Of a stretch of 64,000 nucleotides of DNA, positions 51,026 through 62,146 are shown piece after piece. Source of the stretch: Closterium sp. Naga37s-1 (Eukaryota > Streptophyta > Zygnematophyceae > Desmidiales > Closteriaceae). The stretch is from contig CANJKZ010001109.1 of assembly GCA_947471745.1 (NCBI GenBank), forward strand, positions 496,001-560,000. Reading direction: 5' to 3'. Both the position numbers and the translations under genes were made by a program. Under the pieces are notes generated by a model. It saw nothing but the letters and a program-made list of their open reading frames with translations. It was not told where the DNA came from and did no database searches. The stretch's first letter is position 1, and the number at the start of each line of letters is the position of its first letter.

Positions 51026-52391
51026 CTACTTGCCATTTGGACCATCTTGAACCCACTTGCCAAATATATAGATACCCTTCGATACACTACTTTCGGAGCT
51101 TCTACTATCTTCCGCATCACTTACTTGGGACACCACGTCAACTCTCCCCGCCAAACTTCCCTCTTTGACCCCCCCTTGTGTCGCTTCCAACACATCTCCA
51201 AGTTGAAATATTATCTTAACCGACTCTTTCGACGGGACTGTTGCAGATGTGCCTGACGTGCCGTGAGTGGTACAAAGGGCGCCGTGAGAGGATGCCTGGC
51301 GTGGAGGAGCGTTGTCAGGCAGGGTCAGAGAGAATAGAGTGGCGAAATCGGCGGACGGCACGCGTACAGGTGCACGGGTGGGAGCAGATGTAGTCGGGTC
51401 TACAGGCAGGGGCGCGGACACGTGGGAAGAGGGGTTGTGCACTGGTTGGGGAATGTGCATGGGTAAGGATGTGGGCTTGGGAAATTGCATGTGCATGGGG
51501 AATGCCTGCATATGCATACGGATGTGCGGTGGCCATGTTTGCCTGTACATAGGCAATTGTGCGTGAAATGGTTGCATGTGCGGCAACGTGTGCATGTCTG
51601 CTGCCCCTGGGCCATCCTGGGGTGAGTATGTTGCTGCCATGCCACAGTGTGTTGCCACATGTGCATGCGATAACCCCAGGTGTGTTGTTGGAGTCGCCAG
51701 GTGAGTTGTCAGGTGTGTTTGAGGTGCCGCTTGCTGTGTTTCTGATGTTGCCAGGTGTGTGGTCAGGTGAGTTTGACGCAGTGCCAGGTGAGTCTGATGC
51801 GGTGCCAGGTGAGTCTGATGCGGTGCCAGGTGAGTCTGATGCGGTGCCAGGTGAGTCTGATGCGGTGCCAGGTGAGAAGCCAGGTGAGTGGCCACAAGCC
51901 CTTGCGCCCACGCACTGCGAGGGACTATGGAGCGTTCCGATGACAGTGGGATCACAGGAAGAGGAAGAGACAGAGAGCCAGCCACCGATGCATTGCTATC
52001 CCCTGCTGCTGCTGCTGCTGCTGGGACTGTTGCAGCTGCTGCTGCTGATGTTGCTGATGTTGCTGGTGCTGTACTTGCTGTTGTTGCTGCGGAGAGCTGG
52101 TTGGTGGAGGGGAGATTACAGGGGGGAGGTGTGGGGAGAGGTGTGGGGAGAGGTGTGGGGAGAGGTGTGGGGAGAAGTGTGGGGAGAGGAGGGCGCAAGG
52201 GCAGGCCGAGGAAGAGGTTGTGTAGGAGAGGGATGGGATGGAACGGAGGGGAGGGGGACATGGAATGGGGTGATGAACCAGGAGCAGTAGAATTGGGTTG
52301 CTGCTCCTGCTGATTCTGTTGCTGGTGCTGCTGCTGCTGTTGCTGCTGCTGCGACGGCAGCGGCAGTGGCTCTTTCTCCTCTCGTTTCTGC

Positions 52392-52465
<74 letters not shown>

Positions 52466-52478
52466 CTGCGGCGGCGGC

Positions 52479-52514
<36 letters not shown>

Positions 52515-53132
52515 TGCTGCTCCTGCTGCTGCTGCTGCTGTTGCGGAAGCAGCTGCTCTTGCTGTTGCTGGACCTCTGGCTGCTGCTGCACTCCAGAGGT
52601 CTCTCCAAAGAGCCGTGCTTTCTTGTCAATGTGCCCTGCACACCCATCTCCTGCAGCATCCGAGGAAGCGAGAGGCATGTGTCTACCACCCCCATCATGC
52701 CCACCATCATCATCGTCATATGGCCTAGAAGGCCTGTTGAGAACCGACTGTTCCCTCCTCGCTGATTTCGTGTGCTGATCTTGCTGCTTTCCTTTCAAGA
52801 TCTCGTGTGCCTCCTCACTGTTTTCACATCCTGTCGCCCCTGCAGGCATCACCCCTGCTTGCACCCCGGCCGAACCACCCCGCAAGGCTTGGCTGCATCG
52901 CCCGAGCCGTGCCGGAAGGCCTGGGCCGGACCTGCGGGTCTGGTTCGGGTGGCTGCGCCTGGGTTGGGTGGCAAGAAGTGGCTGCTGCTGCTGCTGGCCT
53001 TGGTTCGGGAAATGGGGAGACATCCGGATGAGGGGAGGCGAAGGGACAAAAGGGGATGAAGGGGCGAAGGGTGGCGACGGGGCGTGGGGGTTGTCTGATA
53101 GATCAAGAGCAGCGGCAAGGCAATCTGTGAGG

Positions 53133-53163
<31 letters not shown>

Positions 53164-53788
53164 CTGCTGCTGCATCGTCTGGAACAGGCGTGGGAGAATC
53201 AGCAGCAGCAGATGTTGCTAAGCGGGGAGAGGCAGCAGCAGGAGGAGGGGGTTGAGGAGGAGGTGGGTGGGGAGTGGAAGCAGCAGTGGGAGGCCCGGAC
53301 GCAGGTGAGGGCGCATTCACACTTGAGGGGGATGAGCAGGCTGCAACAGAAGCAGGAGAGGCCACACCACCGTCATCACCACCACCAGCAGCAGCGGCAG
53401 CGGGAGCGGCAGTGGCAACGGCAATGGCAGCACCAGCAGTGGCAGCAAGAGCAGAGAGATTGACAGTTTGGGGAGAAGAATCCACACGGGTGCTTTGGCT
53501 GGTACCTGCTGATACCCATGTGCTGTTGTCGTTGTCTCCTCTCTCCCCCCCTCCTCGTTCGCCTCCTCCTCCTCCTCTCTCCACCCCCCCTCTCACTCTG
53601 CAACCTCTCTCAATCATTCGCCCTCTCTCACGCTCCTCCCTCTCGCGCTCCCCTCGCTCCCACCCCAGGGCAGCAGACATAGTGGCTACGCGCCGCAGGC
53701 CCCTCAAGGCGAGTATGCGTGCTGCTGGTGCTGCTGCTCCTGCCCCTGCTGCCACTGCTGCTGCCGGTGTTGCTGCTGCCGGTGCTGC

Positions 53789-53822
<34 letters not shown>

Positions 53823-55564
53823 GCTGCTGCTGAAGATGAGAGCAACAGGGAGGGCGACGACGACGCCGATGTAAGGGACACGGATGAAGGAGATGAGGAG
53901 GAGGATGGAGAGGAGGACGAGGAGGACGGGAGTAACGGTAACAGGTTGTGCGCTGGTAACCGCTGAGCTGACTCGGCGGGAGCCTGCCTTGGTTGGAAGT
54001 GAGAAGGGTATGAGAGGTCTTGGAATGGTGTGGTGAGAACCAGCCCAAGTGATGGAAAGGAAGCTCCTCCCTCCTCTGCTGCTGCTGCCGCTGCCGCCGC
54101 TGCTGATGCTGCCGCCGCTGTAGCTCCTGCTGGCATGCCTATGCCCATCCCGGGACCACCTGAGAGAGTCGCCGGAGAGCCGGCTTGAGTAATCTCAGGT
54201 CGGATCTCAGGTGTTTCTCCAGGTGCTTTGTCAGGTGAAGGGAAGGAAGACTCGACGCGGGCGGCGATGCTCGGCCAGGAGGAGCGGCGCTGGGCGGCAA
54301 GAGTGCGAGGGAGGGAGCCGTGGTGGAGAGAGTGATAGTGAGAGAGGGAGTGAGCGACAGGGGTCGCACCACCGCTCGGGGAGGCGAGGCGGTTTCCTAG
54401 AGTGGAAAAAACAGCAGCAGAGGCAGAGGCAGAGGCAGAGGCAGAGGGAGGGGTATAGCCAGGAGCCGAACCACAAACCGACGCTGAGACCGAACCAGGG
54501 GTGGGGACACGAGAGGGGGCAGAGGCAGAGGAGGGGAACAGCGAGGTGGGGTAGGGGAGGTGGGCTTGCGCTGCTGTTGCAGGGGGATAGGAGGAGGAGG
54601 AGGAGAGGGCGATGGGTGAGGGATCAGGAGTGGCCCCTCCCACGATGTCTCGAGGTAAGAGCAAGGCGAGTTCTGGGCGCACTTCCAGCTTCTTGCACTG
54701 CTGCTGACGTGGCGGCAGAATGGTGGTTCTGGGCGGCACAGTGTTGGTGTTGGGCGGCAGAGTGATGCAGTCATGGTCAAGGATCTCAGATCCTGCTGCA
54801 GCCAGATCAGGCATGACCCTCTCGTCGTTTTCAGCGCTCTCGTCGTGTTTGTCCCTCTTGCCCTGCTTGTCATCGCTCCTTTCGCTGCCACCAGCTGTAG
54901 CACCACCAGCAGCACCAGCAATACTGGCTGCGCCAGCAGCGGCGACTTCAGCTGGTCGCAGCAGGCTTGCTCGGGGATACCATGCCTCTAAACCCCTGAA
55001 CCCCGCGCCGCCCCCACTGCCGCCACTCAAGCCACTATTCCCGCAGTTTCCCTCTCCTCCGCCGCCACCACCACCACCGCCACTGCCACCGCCGCTGCCG
55101 CCGCCGCCGCCACGACTCGAGCCGGGCGCGTTTTCCGAGTCGCCTCTTGCTGGCGCGACTCCCGCGCTACTCCCCTGCCACATCCGCGTCACGCGTCGCC
55201 TGGGGCTCCACGTTCCCGCGGCGGCTCCGCTTGAACCGGCAGACCCGGCAGCCGCGCTTTCCCGCTCCGCCTCCCGCTCTCGTTTCGGAATCGACCCGCC
55301 GATTCCGCTACCCCCTCCCCCGTTGATTCCGCCGACGGCAGCGCCGCTAATAGGGCTGGTATAAGCGATCGGGAGATTAATGGAAACGGCGGCGGCGGCT
55401 GCGGCGGCGGCGCTGGTGGCGGAGAAGAGCGGCGGCGGCGGGGGCGGCTGCGGCCATGCAAGCGGCAGCCCGAGGCTGTCTGGCATCGGGATCGCGGTGC
55501 CGCCAATCGCGCACTGCCGCTCTCCCCATGCTGGGGCCGTCCTGGTATCGGGATCGACCGCTGG

Positions 55565-55596
<32 letters not shown>

Positions 55597-56308
55597 CGCG
55601 ACCTTCAGTGAAAGCATCGAGCGCCGCTTGAATCACGGCAAGATCGCGTAGCGCTTGTCGCGGCGACTGCGACCCCGCCGTCGCCGCCGCCGCCGCCGCT
55701 GCTTGTGCGAAGTCCTGTGCTGGTGACGCTCCGAGCGCCACCAACGGAGCTGCTTGCAACGCGGACAAGTTGTCGGAGCCGAAGCTCAGTCTGAGGTTGG
55801 CCACCCGCACAGCCGGCGCCTGCGCAGCCGGCTCCGTCGAGTAGTCCTCCTTAGTACTACGCGGGCGCTCCGTCGAGTCACTGCCGGCGGCGCCGGCTCG
55901 AGACGCGGCGGATCCGGAGATTCCTGGAGCCGTTGGCCACTCCCGTTGGATGGGCACTTTTCGCCGCGAATCCCGCCGCGGCTGTTTCAAGGTACACGCC
56001 GCGACATCCGCCGGCGCCGCCTCTGGCCAGCTGGTTATAAATTGCGACGACTGTTGCGACTGGTGCGACTGCTGGCGCGATGACGCGAACGTCGCCGACC
56101 AGGACGGTCGGCCAGCGGGATCGTTGCTGCTAGTAGTAGTAAAGCCAGTGACCGTCGTCGCCGCCGTCAGCGCCGCGGCCGCCTCAATCGCAACACCATT
56201 TCTCGAAACGGCATCGGCGGCAGCTGCTGCGCCGTCGAATTGAGTCGCGCCGCTCAGCCTCAAGCCGCCGCCCTGAGTTCGCCAGTGGTCGTGCGACGCG
56301 TCGCCCAT
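51026..56308 (-). CDS. Large low-complexity protein, 1760 residues, function unknown
   Basis: One uninterrupted ORF from the ATG at 56308 (MGDASHDHWRTQGGG). It contains many homopolymer and biased tracts: Ala runs, Gly runs (about 240-250 and 395-425), Ser runs (about 790-815), a long Gln region (about 1240-1340, with one pure run of about 24) and a run of APHQTHL repeats (about 1476-1511). The C-terminal 60 residues (KIIFQLGDVLEATQGG, IYIFGKWVQDG) look less biased and may be folded. I recognise no domain. Gln/Ala/Ser-rich proteins of this size are often transcriptional or RNA regulators, but that is only a guess. Length without a stop in such GC-rich repeats is partly favoured by composition, and introns could be hidden. 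Confidence 0.55.
51775..51880 (-). repeat. 21-bp coding repeat (APHQTHL) in the large ORF
   Basis: About five units of GGTGAGTCTGATGCGGTGCCA on the plus strand, encoding APHQTHL on the minus strand. Confidence 0.9.
52392..52463 (-). repeat. (CAG)24 polyglutamine microsatellite
   Basis: About 24 uninterrupted CTG units on the plus strand encode polyglutamine on the minus strand. Shorter Gln tracts flank it (52300-52365, 52480-52560). Confidence 0.93.
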
Positions 56309-58855
56309 GCTGTCGCGTATCGCTCATGCGACACCGGCAGAGTCGAGTGGAGTCGCGTGGAATTCTCAGTCACGCCTACTAGTAGTACTATCGTGGGAAA
56401 GGATTGGCGCGTGACTGTCGTCCCGTAGTAGTATCCCGGCTAACACAGACTTCAAAAGTTGTATACACTCCCGAATTGAGTCGCGCCCGTGGGCCGGCGC
56501 CGGACACTCGCACCGCACATCTTCGGCGAGTCGTACAAGGAATTTCGACGAGATTTGAACTCCTGGGCTGATAGATTCTTCCAAACGGAAATCTCGATTC
56601 CAGAATCGGAGCTCGGAGGTCGCGTACGCGTCAATCTGTACTACAGGTATGAGAGGACTCGGAAACGACTGCTTCTCGCGGAGCCCCCGCAGAGCACTCT
56701 GCCAAGATTATTGAACGACTGCTACTACTAGTAGAGGTGTGGCCGGAAGAGCAATATTCGAGAAAGAGCCTGCCAAGCTGGGGAGGTTTCCTTTAAGCCA
56801 GGTCGGTTGCACCACGACCACCGCAGGGCCCGTTTCCGCGGAGAAAATTGTCCTTGCTTGAAGCTCATTTCTCGTCGCAGCGTCGGATCGGAGGAGACAC
56901 AAGGGCGGAGAGCAGCGTCGGGGAAAGGTGAGAGGCGTAAACCAAAGCACGACTACAGTGTCTGTATACAGTCTTAGTGTACTGTACTAGCAGCAATGGC
57001 CCGCGATTTTTTCATCCCGTCGCGCGGAGAACTTTGTTTATGACAACTGTATGGGCGGCTTTGGATTGTGTCGCCTCGTCGCGCTGGCCACTCCTCTTAC
57101 GAACAGCCAGTGTCTTGTTCGGCAGTCCTTGGAAAAATGAATACAAGGGCTCTCGCTGAAAGAGGCTCTTTTCCCCCTTGTCTAGAGTTTTCCGATATCG
57201 CCTACGGTTCACCCGACTCCTATAGTCCCTTTTTGGCGGGTAATTTCGCAGCTTGACCGAATCATTGCACGAATCAGCTCCGCAGCCAATCAGAGTCTCC
57301 AGATCGAACCAGCCCCAACATTCAGGGAGAACGAGAAATAAAGGATCTTTGATTAGATCTTCAAACTTTAGTAGTTGTTTCTCTTGAGCGTGATTAATTC
57401 TCCATCCTGTCGCGCGGTCTCCAGCGCGCTCGACAATGGCAACTCACGCCTCGCTTACAAGGTAAACGAGAAGTTTTTACCTTCTATTCGACCCCCAAAC
57501 CATAATTGATTCTGTTTTTTTTGCCCGTTTGTCATGCGACATTGATCAGCGCCGGGAACCGAATCTACGTAAAAGACAAAATCCAAAGACTAGTAGCAAG
57601 CAGACCACTCTTCATGCAATTTTCCTGAACGGGACTAGAAGTATCGCGTTTTGCTCGGGGTTTGAAGGTTTCGCACATAGTCCGCGCGCGGCGTCTCAGT
57701 TCGTGGGACTATAAACAAGAACAGTTGTATTCTCAAAGCCCCACAGACTAGCCTGGCTCAAGTTTCGAGGCGATTTTCCGAAGGATGGTCAGTGTACGCG
57801 ACTACATTAAGCCGACAAAAGCTAGAGCGCGCATGCGCAACCAGCGTCGCACTCCCTGCTTCCTAGCTGGATGCCTGTAATCATTGCTTGTACAGAAGTT
57901 TCCCTTTCGCGCCAAAACTGGAGGTGGTGGTGAAGCTGAATGCTCGTCAGCGAGTAGGGGGCACGAGCAAGAGTGGAAATGCGTCTCGATATCTTCTTGC
58001 GGGAAGAACGCGCAAAACATTTTGCATTTCGAGTGGTGCAGCGCCGCAGTTCGATGTGCAGCGCTCTGGTCTGGGTCTCCTCACGGGAAGAGCACGCGAG
58101 GCGTAAGGAAAGACGAAGGGAGCGGCCGTGAGGATGAGACAAGCGCAGAAATGATGGATTCTGTGCACCAGCCAACAACAGAAACAAGAATCCGAGTCTT
58201 TCTATCTAACCGTAACGCAAGGAGGGCTGCTGAAACTTTCAAGCGACAGAAGCAAGGAAGGAAGCAACGGAACCAGGAAGGAAAGCAGCAAAAACGTAAG
58301 GCGGTAGAAGTGACTACGCGAAATGATTCAGGATCCAGTTGCATCATTCAATGGTGTAGCAGTCACATTTCGCACTCGTGCACCAAACCTGGAGTCAGAT
58401 TGTTTCACGTCGTTCGCCGCGGGAGGTGATCCAGCACTTCGATTTCCTCGAGCAGTTATTGGCTGTTTTGTTCCGTCGTATTCATTTTTCACCGCCGGGA
58501 ATATTTTAGGGGCAGAACGATCGACTCCTGAAAAAATATGTGAAATCAAGTTTATGCTGGGCAGATACAGTTCAACACTGCCAATAAGCTCTCGAATTTG
58601 TGACAAGCGTGCGACGGAACGGGCGGCTTGAGAAAGGACGCTCTTGGAGCAATCTAACAGACAGGTAAGCGTGGCTGCCCGCGTTAGTTGCTCATAGAGC
58701 CGAGTTGCTTGTCGCTTTGTCAACGAACATAAAGATACTGTGCACTGTAAACTGTGACTAACGGACGTCGACACAACGTTGACGTCTCTGCCCGACGTTT
58801 CTTGAGAAACACTACGCAGCTACAGTAAACACCCGACCTAGTTCACAAGACTCTC
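56309..58855. other. Intergenic, no gene recognised
   Basis: About 2.5 kb, including the presumed promoter of the large ORF. Short ORFs on both strands show no domain or conserved start context. No RNA gene or complete repeat was found. Confidence 0.5.
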
Positions 58856-58858
58856 TAA

Positions 58859-59024
58859 GGGCGTATCTTTGGTTCGGGTCATGCACTGTTCGGGTCATCC
58901 GAGATTCCTGGAAGACCAATCAGGCGCATTTTAGTGAAAATACTCGAATACCATTGGTCCTCCCATCACCCAAAGCGTACTGATGACCCGAAGTGGCCTT
59001 ATGACCCGAACCAAAGATACGCCC
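58859..59024. mobile_element. PIF/Harbinger-type MITE 3 (166 bp)
   Basis: Terminal inverted repeats of about 27 bp (outer part GGGCGTATCTTTGGTTCGGG) are flanked by TAA at 58856-58858 and 59025-59027. The outer ends resemble MITEs 1 and 2. The interior repeats the GGGTCAT/ATGACCC word several times. Confidence 0.9.
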
Positions 59025-59076
59025 TAACAGCATCCTTACTTATGATCGTTGATGGTTGCCAGAATTACTGCTTGCT

Positions 59077-59267
59077 TAAAGGCGGGGTGCAACTTCTTAG
59101 GAACAGTAGCAGGACAAACATGGAGTGTGCGTAACGAGACCCTTATTGGATGAAAAAAATGGAATCTCGGAAAAGACAAACTTCTCGCCACAGAACTGCC
59201 TGGGACAACCAAGTTCCAAGCTATAATACTTCGAAGTTGAAGCTGATAGTTGGGCCACGGCTTTAAC
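59077..59267 (-). repeat. Interspersed repeat, copy 2
   Basis: Reverse-complement match to 45946-46134 with scattered differences, starting AAAGGCGGGGTGCAACTTCT and ending GGGCCACGGCTTT. Confidence 0.85.
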
Positions 59268-59487
59268 GATTCTCATGCAAATAGCTCTGAGATTTCCAAA
59301 ACAAAACTGATATTTACAGGTGTTCGTGAGACCCATAGAGCATGCCATAGCAGAAAACGAGTACGAATTTCTTTGGCCTGTGATGAAGAATGCAACACTC
59401 TCTGACAAACGGTTTTCAGAGTCTGCACAATCATTGCATAGAGATAGGTTTGGGGGCACAACTGACCGTTGGTCTACCTTCATTGAT

Positions 59488-59575
59488 AATTGTTACGAGT
59501 CCAATTGACGATCGAGCGAGAATTGCACTATCGAAGCAAGAGTACAATTAGAGAAGGCATGAGCGGTAAGCACCG
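59488..59575 (+). repeat. Truncated LTR start of the E1 family
   Basis: Begins TGTTACGAGT and matches the outer end of the E1 LTR (complement of about 4288-4373), including GCGAGAATTGCACTATCGAA, then breaks off into Gypsy protease sequence. It is an orphan fragment on the opposite strand to the Gypsy remnant. Confidence 0.8.
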
Positions 59576-60429
59576 GCTAAGTGTCAGTTGCAGTTTTCGT
59601 GCGGTTGCGGTAATAACTAAACTGTGACTTGCTCCTCCATCGATAAAAAACTTCACTGCTGCTCCCTGTATTTTCCCGTGGATCAGTACTGGGCAATCCG
59701 TCGCTGTACCCTCCTTATTCGTCCGAGCCCGATCGGTAGCATGAATCGGTACTGTGACTCGGTGAGGGTCGGTGGGGTTGGGCGAGCAAGCAGTCTCGTC
59801 AGTAGTTGGCCCGATTCCTACTGACTGCTGGCGTTTCCCTGCCTTGGAGACTCCCTCTTCTGCTCTGCTCCGCGGCGCCTCAGCTCCTCTGGGCACTCAC
59901 TCTTACGATGGCCCGGCCTATTGCAAGCAAAGCAGCGCCCCTTAAACGGCGCGGCAGCTGCATTTGTCGCAACGGCATGTACCGTGGCGTGCTCGATCGG
60001 TCCCCGAGGGCGATGTCCGTAGTAGGACCCCGGTCTCGGACGGCGCAAAATGTCGATTTTCTCGGCGAGCGCGGGAATCTCGTCGAAGTTCGAGAGTCTG
60101 CGTAGCATGATTTCGTACGAGATGTCCGGCTTCAGCCCCCCGACGTAACGGTCCACCCGCTCCGCTTCGTGCATGTAGCCGAATTGTTCGCATAATGCGA
60201 GAAAACCGCTCGTGTAGTCTTGAACCGACCCGAGCTGCTGCCAAGTACGCAGACTCTGACGCGCCGAAATAGAAGCCGCGATTGGCTTGAAGCGCGCCCG
60301 AAGCCTTGTGCGGAGAGTCACTCTACAACGGTAGTGAGCTAGACTGCGGGGGTTGGCATGAACTACTAGGAGTGATCGTAGCTTTGCTTGGTTCCTTAGT
60401 GCTTGCACATTCACGGGAGAAATCGGCAA
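59570..60429 (-). pseudogene. Gypsy-type gag and protease remnant
   Basis: The minus-strand frame to 59818 encodes a retrotransposon gag C-terminal part (LRARFKPIAASISARQSLRT, VDRYVGGLKPDISYEIMLRR) and a CCHC zinc knuckle CFACNRPGHRKSEC. After a frame change, 59896-59585 continues with an aspartic protease start (PVLIHGKIQGAAVKFFIDGG, DGGAS). It then breaks at the E1-family LTR fragment, so the downstream protease, RT and integrase are missing. There is no plausible ATG at the 5' end. Ty3/Gypsy assignment rests on the gag and protease motifs. Confidence 0.8.
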
Positions 60430-61430
60430 GAGTTTCCACTACCAAAGTTGGAATTACAGAATGATTGAACAAGCAATGACAGAATGACTACATCAGGCAC
60501 CTAGCAACCCTGCAGCTAGCCTGGTCCACCGCCAGCACAGCTCGGTCGACCGCCTGCCAGCGTTGCGTAGTGGAGCCGCGCCAGCACTGCGGAAAGGCGA
60601 CCTGCCAACAGAGCAGGTCGACGGCGTGCCAACGCTGCAGCGGAGCGGCTGTCCAGCGTTGCCCCGTAGAACACAGCAGTGCGCACGCTCGCAGGTGCGC
60701 GCAGACAATTGGCCCGACTTGCCTCGTTGGGCATCCGTCGGCTATTGTCTGCGCCTGACGAGCCACATCGACTTCGAGATACCAGCCCACAGTCGCCTTC
60801 GCCATCGCGACCTCGACGACGTTCGCGTGCCTCCGCAGAGCTCGTCGAGCAGGTTACCCGGTCGACCCGGACGACCACCAGGTGCTTCCGGTCGACCACC
60901 ACTGCTTCTGGTCGACCCCCAGGTCCCTCTGGTCGACCACAACTCCCGTCAAGCTACCCCCCTGGTCGACAGACCCCTTCCGTCGACCAGAACCGTCAGC
61001 GGTTGTCGCCGAGCTCCCCTCGTCGACCGCTGCTCACTTGTCAGGTCGACGGACTGCTCCGTCGACCTCCCGGTCGAACGGCAGGTCGACGGGATACTCC
61101 GGAGACCTCCCGGTCAAACGGCAGGTCTACGGGATGCTCCGGAGTCCTCCCGGTCGAACGGCAGGTCGACGGGATGCTCCGGAGACCTCCCGGTCGAGCT
61201 GTAGGTCCTGGTCGACGTCCCACCCGTCGCCCAGACCAGTCAGTTGCAGCTGTCGAGCTCCCTGGTCGACAGCAACACCACAGCGGTCCCCTGCAGCTCG
61301 ACGAAGCCTGTCGAGCAGCTCTCCCACTGTGAACGGTCGGCTGCTACTCCCGTACATCCGACCAAGTCGTCGGCGTTGCCCAAGCGAGGGCGGGGCCAAC
61401 ACTCCATTCCCGTTAACACTCCCCTGTCGC
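60430..61430. other. GTCGAC-rich repetitive region
   Basis: About 1 kb dense in GTCGAC and CCAGCG words, with a 40-bp tandem array at 61063-61200. It is probably the 3' untranslated or LTR region of the adjacent minus-strand Copia remnant. No gene recognised. Confidence 0.55.
61063..61200. repeat. 40-bp tandem repeat
   Basis: About 3.5 units containing CTCCCGGTCGAACGGCAGGT, then CGACGGGATGCTCCGGA, with few substitutions. Confidence 0.92.
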
Positions 61431-61599
61431 GCTCACGCTTGGGCCTCCAGCCCACACAGCAGTACCCCACGGAGAAAACTCGTCCTCGGCGTGCACCCCA
61501 CATACAGCACGCCGTCACCGCACCAGCCGTGCAGAAGGGCACGGCACCTACTGCTGCACCTCGTCGTCGCCGTCGTCGACGTCGGCCAGACGAACTTGG

Positions 61600-62040
61600 C
61601 CGATGACGACAGAGCACCGGTTGAAGTCGGAAAATGCAGTGCCTTCGTCAGGAAGTCCGCCGGCTGCTCGGTGGTCGGGATGTACTTCAGCATAAATTTC
61701 CCGCGCCTCACCATGTGTTGCAGCCAGGCGTAGCGTCGCTCCATGTGTTTGAGGTTGCCCGTCAGCCCCAAGCCCTCAGCGACCGTGATTGCCGACTTGT
61801 TGTCGACGCGGAGAATGGTCGGCTTCCCAGTGTCGAGCAGCTTGAATTCCGCAAGGAGGAAGCGAAGTCGACGCCCCTCCTTGCCGGCATCCGTGGCCGC
61901 CACGGCGACAGGGAGTCGATAGAACCTCAGCTGGAGGTCGCCGGGCTGAAGGGCTTCGCCGACGGCACCGTGCCAATTCCGCCCGAGGAGGATGTCGAGC
62001 TTCGCAGGGAGTTTCGTTCTGCTCACCTGCTCACCTTCAT
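61600..62040 (-). pseudogene. Copia RNase H end fused to a gag-like N-terminus by internal deletion
   Basis: The minus-strand frame reads first KLPAKLDILLGRNWHG, which looks like a Copia gag start. Within about 40 residues it passes in frame into RNase H sequence (AATDAGKEGRRLRFLLAEFK, ILRVDNKSAITVAEG, PTTEQPADFLTKALHF). Protease, integrase and RT are missing, as expected after a large internal deletion. The gag assignment of the N-terminal part is inference from the motif only. Confidence 0.65.
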
Positions 62041-62146
62041 GGTCATCTCGAGGTGCTGCTCGCCGTTGGTGCAGCTAGCACTCAGGAGCTGTCGAGAGCG
62101 ACTGGATGCTGGTCACCAGGCATGGCGCTTCATCATGTCGACGTAA

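Noticed and set aside
52298-52765. Poly-Leu and poly-Ala ORFs on the plus strand
   Set aside because: Other frames of the CAG repeat in the 1760-codon minus-strand ORF.
57884-58429. 181-codon plus-strand ORF
   Set aside because: Basic, unstructured and overlapped by several similar-sized ORFs on both strands; no motif, no good start context.
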